From Dioszegia crocea (lineage: Eukaryota > Basidiomycota > Tremellomycetes > Tremellales > Bulleribasidiaceae): DNA of 64,000 nt. The notes beneath the pieces are model-generated. The model was not told the DNA's origin. It did not search any database and saw nothing but the letters and a program-made list of their open reading frames with translations. The position numbers were made by a program, and so were the translations under genes. Positions 56,369-64,000 of the stretch are shown here, in pieces (within the stretch, counting starts at the first letter, position 1; every line of letters begins with the position of its first letter). The stretch lies in assembly GCA_001600615.1 (NCBI GenBank), contig BCKK01000005.1:1-64000 (forward strand), written 5' to 3'.

Positions 56369-56919
56369 GGTGCCCAGCTGAGGGTGCTGAGGGGGAGGGA
56401 AAGAAAGGGAAGTTCAGGAGAGTGTCAGAGATCTTGAAAATGGGTGGGCGGAGGTGGGGTAGTCTAGATATGGGTATAGGGTACATGGTAAGAGCTCAGA
56501 GGTGGCTGAGTAAGGCTGAGTCGAGGGCTCGGAAGGCGGGAAAATGTTGTGCCGAATTACGGCATGGTTCTCTGGTGCGCCAAATTTCACTTGATCTCAG
56601 CCACTCTTTGCCTCTCTTTGCACATGCTCTTTGTTTGCCTTCTACTACTAGAGACCCAGATCTATCAGCAGGCTTGACAATGACGCGTCTCTCGATACCA
56701 GATCTGGACTCACCCTTGACGCGTCAAGGCGGTATGTCAACTGATCAACTATCGCCCGCTACCCGCCTCGTAAAGATCCCTTCTGATAGATCTGACCCAT
56801 GATCAACCTGACTCCAACCCGTCAGATGACCTTGTTGGAAGGGTATCATTCATTACTATCGACTTCTCTTCCCTTGACTTCTCACATCCGACTTTCCCTC
56901 ATCTCTCGACAAGCCCACA
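56369..56919. other. Intergenic, promoter of RTA1-like gene 3
   Basis: Divergent upstream region. Two ACGCGT motifs lie at 56683-56688 and 56719-56724; the second is inside the palindrome TTGACGCGTCAA. No gene is seen. Confidence 0.5.
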
Positions 56920-58391
56920 ATGTCATACAACGGCCCCATCAACCCCACCCGCGGTCAATTCCCTATATCCCTCTACGGTTATGTACCCAACCACGGCGCC
57001 AATATATTCGCTGCGATTGTATGGGGATCTGTATTGATTCCCCATGTCTGGTGGCTGGTCGCTAAGAAGGGGAAAATGATTCAGGGTTTTATCATCTTTG
57101 GATGTGTAAGTCCCACAGTACCTCCCTCTCTCCCCGTCCTTCCCAACTCTCCCACACACCACATTCCACACCCAGCCCAAAGTACGACGCTAAACCTCAG
57201 CTATGGCAAATCATCGCCTACTCTATCCGAGCCGCCTCATCGTATAGTACCTTCGCCTACGGCCTCTTTATCGCCCAATACGTTATACTTCAAGTTTCGC
57301 CCGTCTTCTTCATCTCTGCCCTCATTTACGCCCTATGCTGGGCGATGCGCAGTGAAGGTAGTTCGAATGGGTACAAGCGATTTAGGCCCCTGTACTTGTT
57401 TCCTGGTGAGTCTACATATACATCATGATGGAGCGTAGATAAGAGTACCTGCTGATTATCCCCAGCTTTGCAAATCTTCAACTTCATCAGCTTTGTCCTC
57501 CTTACTATCGGCTCGACACTTTATGCGATTGGACTCGGTCGGCAAATCGCTCGAAGGAATGTCGGATATAGTACGCGCGGGGCGAGGAACACGCTATTGG
57601 CTGGTCAGTCCATGATGGTGAGTCATGATTGTTTTCCCCTTATCCACGATTCATCTCTTGCTCTTACTCTACAAATCCCACCCTGAGAGTTAAAAAAGAC
57701 TTAATTCCATCTCCACTCTCATCCCTTCTCTCAACGTCGCAAGCCCCATGACTCACCACTTTTTTCCTCATCCTCTCGCCTCTATCCTCCATCCTCCCTG
57801 CGAAACCCATCCCCAACCCCAGATCAGCGTACTAACACCCCAGCTCGCCTCCCTAGTCTTCATCCTCATAATCCTCACCGACCTCATCATCCACTTCAAG
57901 CGCGACAAGACCCTTATGGCTCAACAGAGTGTTGACCCCATCATCACTCCACTCCCACTCACTCCCGGTCCCCTTGTCGCTTCTCCCCTCTCCACAATCC
58001 CGTCAACCGGCACCAACACTACTGCAGTCGACCACGCCTTTGTTCCCCTTCCGCATACCGCTACGCCCGTCATCATCCCGCAGGCCGGCCGGGCTATCAC
58101 AACTCTGTTCCTCGGTATCGCATGGTTAACATCCGGAATGCTGTTGACTAGGACTTGCTTCCGATTGGCCGAGACTGCCCTTAGTAAGTTCTTTTACCCC
58201 AATGTAAGGATATGCGCTGATCTATAGACGTCTTTGCCGTCTCTTGGTCGTCCCAGGCTCTATTTGGGATCTTTGAGTTCGGCGTCGTCTGGTGTACCCT
58301 CGTCATTTGGGCTTGTATGCCATTTGCAATTCAGCTCGAGCCTGAAGTTGCCTATGTGCCGCCGGTGCCCATTAGCAAGTCTCGAGCTTAG
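56920..58391 (+). CDS. RTA1-like seven-helix membrane protein 3
   Basis: The third tandem copy starts MSYNGPINPTRGQFPISLYGYVPN and has the same helices: NIFAAIVWGSVLIPHVWWL, QIIAYSIRAASSY, IAQYVILQVSPVFFISALIYALCWAMR, LQIFNFISFVLLTIGSTLYAIGL, NTLLAGQSMM, LASLVFILIILTDLIIHF, TTLFLGIAWLTSGMLLTRTCFRLAE and SQALFGIFEFGVVW. The stop is at 58389-58391. The homologous long intron (57618-57843, 226 nt) is pyrimidine-rich but without a clean heptamer array, and carries a textbook TACTAAC branch site just before its acceptor. RTA1 family. Confidence 0.86.
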
Positions 58392-58896
58392 GCTAAGGCT
58401 GAGGCTGCTAGGCCCGGGGAGTGGGAGAAAACTTATAATACCAAACATTGGAGATGGAGATTGAGGGATCGGAAAGTGGGCGACGTGGTTGGAGATTGTA
58501 CGTTTAATAATACTGAGAAATCGGAATGCATAATGTGGTACTTCCCTCTCCACAGCTGACAGTAGGCCCGGGCTCAGAAATGAGGACTTGAGCCGGGTCA
58601 GAACAGTTGTTGATCGAGGAGAGAGTCCTTTCACCTTAACCGCACGGGTAGACTACCCGTCGCTTCTTCTTCCTCGGTGGTATGATCGCTGAGGTACATT
58701 GTCGAGCCTTCCTGAATGGCTCCTACACGGAAGTCGTCAATGACCTCTTGACTGGCCGATCCTCAAGTCCTTCTTCATCACTTTGGTGATATATAAAACA
58801 CGCCTCGTTCTTGGCTCTCCCAACGTACAAGTTACAACACAGCAAGACCTATATTCCCAAACCCAAACCCATATCCAAACCCACGCATTACTTACA
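58392..58896. other. Intergenic, microprotein promoter
   Basis: A TATATAAAA box at about 58790-58798 lies about 100 bases upstream of the microprotein start, and a CCCAAACCCATATCCAAACCC repeat lies in the leader (58857-58882). No other feature is seen. Confidence 0.5.
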
Positions 58897-59037
58897 ATGT
58901 CTTACTCACGCGACGACGACGACGACAACAATACATGCTGCGATGATCAGTCATGTGCTGCTTGTACCCAAGCTGAGGAGAGCTTTGTTTCTTGCGGCGT
59001 CAATAGCTGTTGGGGTGGATGCGATGAGGATGATTAG
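58897..59037 (+). CDS. 46-aa Asp- and Cys-rich microprotein
   Basis: The intronless frame starts MSYSRDDDDDNN and ends CDEDD. Between the acidic ends lie seven Cys in the arrangement CC, CxxC, then CxxxxC and CxxxC. It has no Lys, one Arg and about a quarter Asp/Glu. Neither a signal peptide nor a known knottin or metallothionein spacing is evident. The acidic ends plus clustered Cys suggest a metal-binding or redox-active small protein, but this is inference. A strong TATA box and an A/C-rich leader upstream support real expression. It is followed by 490 bases without a gene. Confidence 0.55.
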   Translation: MSYSRDDDDDNNTCCDDQSCAACTQAEESFVSCGVNSCWGGCDEDD

Positions 59038-59526
59038 CTAGCCAGCTAGGGAGGAGTGCAAGCTAAGCCGGCCATGGGTTTTACTTGGTACTAGGAAGAA
59101 ATGTATGATGAATATTACAGATGATTAGGACCTGAAGCTGCGCTGAAAAGATGAAGACATGCCATGACAGCTTAGTCGTTAGATAGATCAGTCAGTCCGT
59201 CTGAACCCGTTTGGTGTCATTGGTAATATCAGTTAGGTAGGTAGGAGATCCAGAATGTGAGCGCCAAGCATAATGCATCCGCCGATCTCAAGCTGAGGCA
59301 TAAATCCAACAAGACCGGACTAGACTAGAGCTTCGACTGACTTAAGGGGTGACGAAGAAAAGCGGGTGGCAGTGTCCATCTGAAAAAGAAGGGGAGATCG
59401 TATATCCACAATAGAGCATCGGACGGGCGTGTAGTCGAAAGATGAACGAAGGGAGTAGGGCATTAATAGGTCATGGCGAAGGGTCGAAAGGGGTTGAAAG
59501 GCGAATATCGAAGGGAGAAAGAAAGA
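59038..59526. other. Intergenic
   Basis: 3' flanks of the microprotein and of chitin deacetylase 3. No gene or repeat is seen. Confidence 0.4.
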
Positions 59527-61673
59527 TCACAAAGACGCCCAAGCCAACACTGAGGCCAAAACCAATCCTCCCAACCCAACTTCCACACCCTTCATACCCG
59601 CCGCCCTCGAGCTCGCAGCTCCAGGCGATGTGGTCCCTGATGGTCCAGACCCACTCGAACCAGTAACGCTCCCACTGGCCGCTCCGACATTCCCACCACC
59701 GCCAATAGAAGCAGAGGGGCCCGCAGTTACGGAGGGGTTCGCACTGGCCGATTGGTTATTGATGATTTGGTTGAAAGAGGGGTAGGTGAAGTTGGATTCG
59801 GCGTAAGGCGTCGTCCAGTTCATTCCGGATGCGACGGGGACGACGTGGGCGAATGAGGATTTGAGCTGGGGGAGCCATTTCATTAGGGTTTCCATGGTGT
59901 AGGTGGCTGAGTTGTTAGCTTTGTCCAAGTCGGAGTAAGGTAGGAGTAGGGAGTAGGGAGGGTAAGGGGTGGATGATAAGGGATGAGCTGGAGTTCGGTG
60001 AAACGAGGTCTTAGAGAATTGTGGGAATGTCCAGTTGACCATGGCGAAACGGGGAGATGGCCTTCGGGATAAAGGAGAAAAGGCTGAAGGAGAGGAATAA
60101 AGGCAAGATGGGAATGTTGAGGTATATCCAACTCACTAGACTGGTGCGAGAGCAAAATCGTCCCCTGTCGACTGAAGTTCCCACCCTTCGCCTGATCAAT
60201 AACACCCTGGTATCGCTTATCGACATCATCGGGAGTGACGGCTGAGCCGGGAACATTGGCACGCCAGTCGTTCTACATGATCAGCTCAGAAGCCTACTCC
60301 GCGCAAGCAAAGGGAGGATGAACTTACCGAATCTTCAACCCAGAGTACATTGGTCAAGTTCAAGCCGGCAGCAATGAGCCTGACTCGGTTATCGACATCA
60401 CCCTGTGGTGGGCGCCTTTTCTGTCAGCTTGGCCCTAGGTGAACAGTAGCGGCAGAGCTTACCAGCATCGGGAAGTGAAGCCCATGAGGTCCTTGATGAT
60501 TTGACGAGTGTAGTAAAGCTCCGCAAAGACTTGCTCATTAGTGAGTGAAGTCATAGGTCTGATCATCAGCTACTGCCAATACAAGAGTAAAAGGAGACTT
60601 ACTGGTGAGACCAAGTATGAACGCAAATCTCATGTCCATCTTCGTGTCCCCGAATAGCCTGAAGAGGCCAGATCATGACATTGGAACCGATGTAGAACCT
60701 ATTCCATCAGCTGAATATTCCCGCTCGAAGGTGGTGGGCAGCTTACATTGAGACCTTCTGGTTTTGGGTCCGGAGGAAATCGTAGAATGCGTTCTGGGAG
60801 CAATTGGGTCCATCGTCCACTGTCATTCCGAGCGAGTTGGGTTCGGGAATACGGACGATATCGGCCGGAATACCGAGAGAGGGGTTGGGGGTGGTGCAGC
60901 CTTGCCATGTCCACCAGCAGTCAGGATCGGCGCGGTCCTTAGATGTCAGCGAAAAGTACGAGCTGGATAAGGGTCACACGAGCAGGTGGAGATAGCAGAT
61001 GTGGGGTAAATCGGATGACATCTATTCCCCGCTCCCTCCTTTCCACCCTCTTCGCCACCTTGATATCTCTCCCCAATAGGACACTTGAACAGCCGACTTA
61101 CATATCCTGGTAATCCTGGAGGTCCAGCAGCAGGCTTCAAGCCGGCATTGGGCAATTTAGCATTGACCGTCGCGTTGATTGAAGCAAACAAGGCGCGTGC
61201 GGCCGAGTCGGCGGCGGGGATGGTAGCTGTTTGCCAAATGGTAGGGTAGTTCGCCTGGATGGCGGCGACTCGGGGGTATGAGTAAGGTGTGCATTGTTGA
61301 GTCACGTCTGGGAGGGTTAGCTCTTGTACAAAGGGGGATGGTATCGCGCTCGGGCTCAAGTTGGGTTGAACAAAGGACCGAGCGCCAATTTGCGCCAGTG
61401 ACTTGTTGACTGAAGATCCAATTGCTTGATCCTCCGCAGACATTCTCAAAGTATTCTTGCCATATCCAGCTCAATCCCAGTACAATATCCACCCCACCAC
61501 ACCAAAGGCCCACGCGTAAACCCTAACTCACTTGTTAATCGACTCTGACTAGCAACATCGGTAGGCGCGACAAACTGCCTAGGCACCATGAGCTGGTGTC
61601 CGCCGCATCCTGCATGTGCCGCAGCAGGCGCAGGGGCCGCTACTAGCAGCAAAGATAGTAGTGCTGTGATCAT
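59527..61673 (-). CDS. Chitin deacetylase 3, GPI-anchored, motif-3 variant
   Basis: From the ATG at 61673: a signal peptide (MITALLSLLLVAAPAPAAAHA), GCGGHQLMVPRQ, and an N-domain with VTQQCTPYSYPRVAAIQ and DPDCWWTWQGCTTP. The NodB domain has [33 protein letters not shown] and RPPQGDVDNR. The C-terminal Ser/Gly/Thr-rich stalk ends in a hydrophobic GPI-type tail (LGGLVLASVLAWASL). It is clearly closer to chitin deacetylase 2 than to 1. The metal and catalytic residues of TxDDG and HxxxH are kept. In the usual RPPYGD motif the Tyr is Gln, which may change substrate-site chemistry. Several short introns. Expected at the cell surface, making chitosan. Confidence 0.9.
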
Positions 61674-62284
61674 ATTCGATCGGTGGCAAACAGTAGCGTG
61701 GAGGGTTTGTCGAGATTGAAATGGAAGGGGTGATGTAGATCAGTGGGTCGTTTTTTGTAAATGTCGATTACAGCTCTCCGATTCGGAAGGGACTGAGAGC
61801 AATAAGGAGTAGCTAGTAGAAGTATAGAAGAGAAGTAGAGATAGATGGATGTGCGAGGGTAGGTAAGGTAAAAAGTGCCAAGACAAGACAAGCGCGTCCT
61901 CGCCCTGACCCCAACAACCGGCGAAAGCCGAAAGTGGCGGTGGCGGTGGCAGATTAGAGCAACAGTTCCGGGGGACGTGTTTCATGTGTTGTGGCTCACT
62001 CTGTTGCACAAGTAAAGTAAACTTGAAGGTCAAAGGTGCTAGGTAAGCAGAAACCTGCTGTTCTCCCTTTCATCTTAAACCCCTTGGACACTCTTTTCAC
62101 TGAGCGAGAGGTAGAGGTTGCCGGGTGTTGTCCCTCAGCAAACGCCCTCGCCCCTCCGGTTTCTGCCTTTGCCTCTCGCCTTTATATACCATCGATCACC
62201 CATCCACACTGTCTTCCCTGTCCCTAACCTTCTCCGCCCATACGCTTCCAGAGAAGATCACTACATCCCACAAACATCACCGCA
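61674..62284. other. Divergent promoter region
   Basis: Upstream of chitin deacetylase 3 (minus) and of the orphan gene (plus). TTTATATACC at 62181-62190 is the likely TATA element of the orphan. A GGTGGCGGTGGCGGTGGC short repeat lies at about 61934. No gene is supported. Confidence 0.45.
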
Positions 62285-63019
62285 ATGCGTCTGTTCCCCT
62301 TCAGTCCACCCAGTGACTCCTGCTCAAACACTGCAGATGTCTCTCATGACACTGTTCCACAGAGACTCGCATACGGACCAACTCCAACACGTTCGTCCCG
62401 TATGATCAGGATATGCATCACTCACAATCTCCGCGCGTGCGCTAAGAATGCCTCATCGACCTCACCTGACGATCCGACTATCCACACCCATGCCTATGTG
62501 CCAATGCCGATATCGAAATCCCAAACCCGAGGTGGCAAGCAGACCAAGGGTGCGACGGAGGTATTCGGCTCAGCGATCTTGAAGCATCTCCGAAAGAAGA
62601 ATCTCAGCAGCCTAGGTGATACCCGAGTCTCCTTCAGTCTGCCAAACTCCTACATCGAAATGACCAACTCCCAGCCCCAACTTGGCCAAGACACCCCTGC
62701 AACCCCGCATAAGATCTTCCCTACCATCGATTGTCGGCTTGATGGTGTGGTGACAGGTGCAATTCATTTCAGCAAGCGATTCTGTCCAGAGCAAGGCAGC
62801 TCGCTTCTGTCCGAGGCTGAACAGGAGCGCTTGTGGGCATTGTGGAAGCGATGGGATAGCAGTCAAGGAAAAGAGACCACGGTCACCTGGGATACAGGGG
62901 ATGATGTACCCCGAGAGAAGATCCTGCAGGAGGCTTACGATGCGCTCACGCTGCAATGTCAGGCGGCTGTGGAGACAGACCCGAGCGGAACTTTCACAAT
63001 CAGGCAAGGTCAGATCTAG
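62285..63019 (+). CDS. Orphan single-exon protein, 244 aa
   Basis: An intact frame from MRLFPFSPPSDSC. The N-terminal third is Ser/Thr/Pro-rich. The central part has KQTKGATEVFGSAILKHLRKKNLSSL. The C-terminal part is more folded in character: CRLDGVVTGAIHFSKRFCPEQG, SEAEQERLWALWKRWDSSQGK, EKILQEAYDALTLQCQAAVE. No signal peptide or membrane helix; no family recognised. The TATA-like site about 100 bases upstream favours a real gene. The N-terminal start could be later. Confidence 0.55.
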   Translation: MRLFPFSPPSDSCSNTADVSHDTVPQRLAYGPTPTRSSRMIRICITHNLRACAKNASSTSPDDPTIHTHAYVPMPISKSQTRGGKQTKGATEVFGSAILKHLRKKNLSSLGDTRVSFSLPNSYIEMTNSQPQLGQDTPATPHKIFPTIDCRLDGVVTGAIHFSKRFCPEQGSSLLSEAEQERLWALWKRWDSSQGKETTVTWDTGDDVPREKILQEAYDALTLQCQAAVETDPSGTFTIRQGQI

Positions 63020-63252
63020 ACCTCTGGCTCAGGTTGGCGGGCGGCTTATCTAGCTTGCTGAACTACTGCTCTAGTTTCCACAAATTCAAACGTATCAGGC
63101 TCAAATGATGTGGATGTACCTACTGAGTCTTGACTAGCTTGACAGCCCATAGCAGCCGCCACCGCGGGGCAGGCTTGTCCTGAGCTCATCCGCGGTCGCG
63201 GGTGATCGATGATCGGCCTATGCTCACGGAGATCCATGCAAACTCCACCTGA

Positions 63253-63413
63253 TTGGCGATTTGGCTCTGAGCCAAAAGATTGGCGAATTCATCAATCACC
63301 CTTCCGATGCATTGGCGAGCTCAACCACAGCATTGGCGACTGGGTCATCGGAGTTGGCGATCTGCTTCATAGCCGCGCCTGGAAGCCTCACCCGAAGTTT
63401 CCGCTCTCGCCAA
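63253..63413. promoter_or_regulatory. Cluster of six TTGGCGA motifs upstream of D-amino-acid oxidase gene
   Basis: TTGGCGA occurs on the plus strand at 63253, 63280, 63312, 63333 and 63354, and inverted (TCGCCAA) at 63407-63413. The last three direct copies are exactly 21 bp apart, about two helical turns. The next gene starts at 63494 with TATAAA at 63438. This looks like a multi-site activator or repressor element; the factor is unknown. Confidence 0.7.
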
Positions 63414-63437
63414 TCATCAACAGCGCTCAAAAAGACT

Positions 63438-63443
63438 TATAAA
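63438..63443 (+). promoter_or_regulatory. TATA box of D-amino-acid oxidase gene
   Basis: TATAAA 56 bases before the start codon at 63494. Confidence 0.5.
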
Positions 63444-63493
63444 CCTGACCTCCACCCTCTTACTCCCATCATCCCCCTCAAAACGCTCATAAC

Positions 63494-64000
63494 ATGCCCA
63501 CTTCCCCAGCACCCATCGTCGTCCTAGGCGCAGGTATAATTGGTCTCACTACCGCTGTCCGTCTCCTCGAGTCTACCGCCATCCGGACCTCCAACACACC
63601 CATACACATCATTGCCGATCATCTACCCAACGACCCGCTTGATGCGCGCTATGCGTCCACTATTGCCGGAGCGCACCATCTCAGCTTTGCAGATGATGAT
63701 GATACGCGACAATCCAAAGCGGACAGGAGAAGTGAGTTTTTAATCCCCGCGCGATGGTGTTGAGCTGATGAATAGCTTTTGAGGTGATGTACGATGAATG
63801 GCGGAAAGAGGGCGAGAGCACTGGATTGATGCTGCTCAAGCAGACCGAGTATTATGTGGGCACCAAGCAGCATTTGAAGATATACGAGAATCATCCTGAT
63901 GTAAGTCCCTATACCGTCTAAGCTACAATGCTAACCCATCAGTTCATTGTCAATAATGTCAACGACCTTAAACTCGGTTTCCCAGCCGACCACTCTATCG
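63494..64000 (+). CDS. D-amino-acid oxidase, 5' part (runs off the window)
   Basis: Exons 63494-63731, 63776-63900 and 63943 onward. The N-terminus [21 protein letters not shown] is the FAD-binding Rossmann motif GxGxxG. It is followed by [26 protein letters not shown], the conserved early segment of peroxisomal D-amino-acid oxidases (DAO family), then [12 protein letters not shown] and [10 protein letters not shown]. The enzyme oxidises D-amino acids to 2-oxo acids with release of ammonia and H2O2. The gene is cut at the right edge, so the substrate-site and peroxisomal targeting residues cannot be seen. A motif cluster in its promoter suggests tight, inducible regulation. Confidence 0.9.

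Noticed and set aside
1..64000. CRISPR array, prophage or bacterial operon
   Set aside because: Intron-rich genes, GPI-type proteins and Zn2Cys6 factors show a fungal nuclear genome. No spaced direct repeats of CRISPR type are seen.

Overview
The window is nuclear DNA of a basidiomycete yeast, most likely a tremellomycete (Tremellales). Three things point there. Genes carry many short introns, mostly 35-60 nt, with GT..AG ends and CTNAC-type branch points just before the acceptor. There are three GPI-type chitin deacetylases. A decayed ITS1-5.8S rDNA fragment near 3 kb resembles Cryptococcus-type ITS1. Exon joins were read by eye from splice signals and frame continuity, so gene ends are firmer than some internal junctions. 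I saw no tRNA, CRISPR array or intact transposon.

Layout. 0-4.4 kb: AT-rich decayed margin, a secreted lactonase-fold beta-propeller protein, then about 2 kb of relics including the rDNA fragment. 4.4-21 kb: minus-strand genes for a CPA-type cation/proton antiporter, an alpha-glucoside-type sugar permease, PP5 phosphatase (PPT1), an epoxide hydrolase, an unrecognised spliced gene, a membrane DUF3292-like protein and chitin deacetylase 1. 21.8-24.4 kb: a coiled-coil protein and an orphan single-exon protein.

25.5-36.5 kb is the highlight. Two tandem, same-strand multidomain synthetases share the order adenylation, thiolation, six membrane helices and three left-handed beta-helix-like lobes. 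This is the architecture of bacterial epsilon-poly-L-lysine synthetase (Pls) and its relatives, which make cationic homopoly(amino acids). A BPL_N/glutamine-amidotransferase-fold gene lies between them. Chitin deacetylase 2 follows immediately, so the neighbourhood holds enzymes for two kinds of cell-surface polycation (chitosan, and possibly a poly-diamino acid).

39-48 kb: a Zn2Cys6 transcription factor, a GH2 beta-mannosidase and an MFS sugar permease. 49-58.4 kb: three tandem RTA1-family seven-helix membrane proteins that share one unusually long intron. Among them lie three small orphan genes (two are paralogues) and a DJ-1/PfpI-like gene broken by an in-frame TAA. 58.9-64 kb: a 46-residue Asp/Cys-rich microprotein, chitin deacetylase 3, an orphan single-exon gene, and the 5' part of a D-amino-acid oxidase gene. 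The last has a helically phased cluster of TTGGCGA motifs in its promoter.
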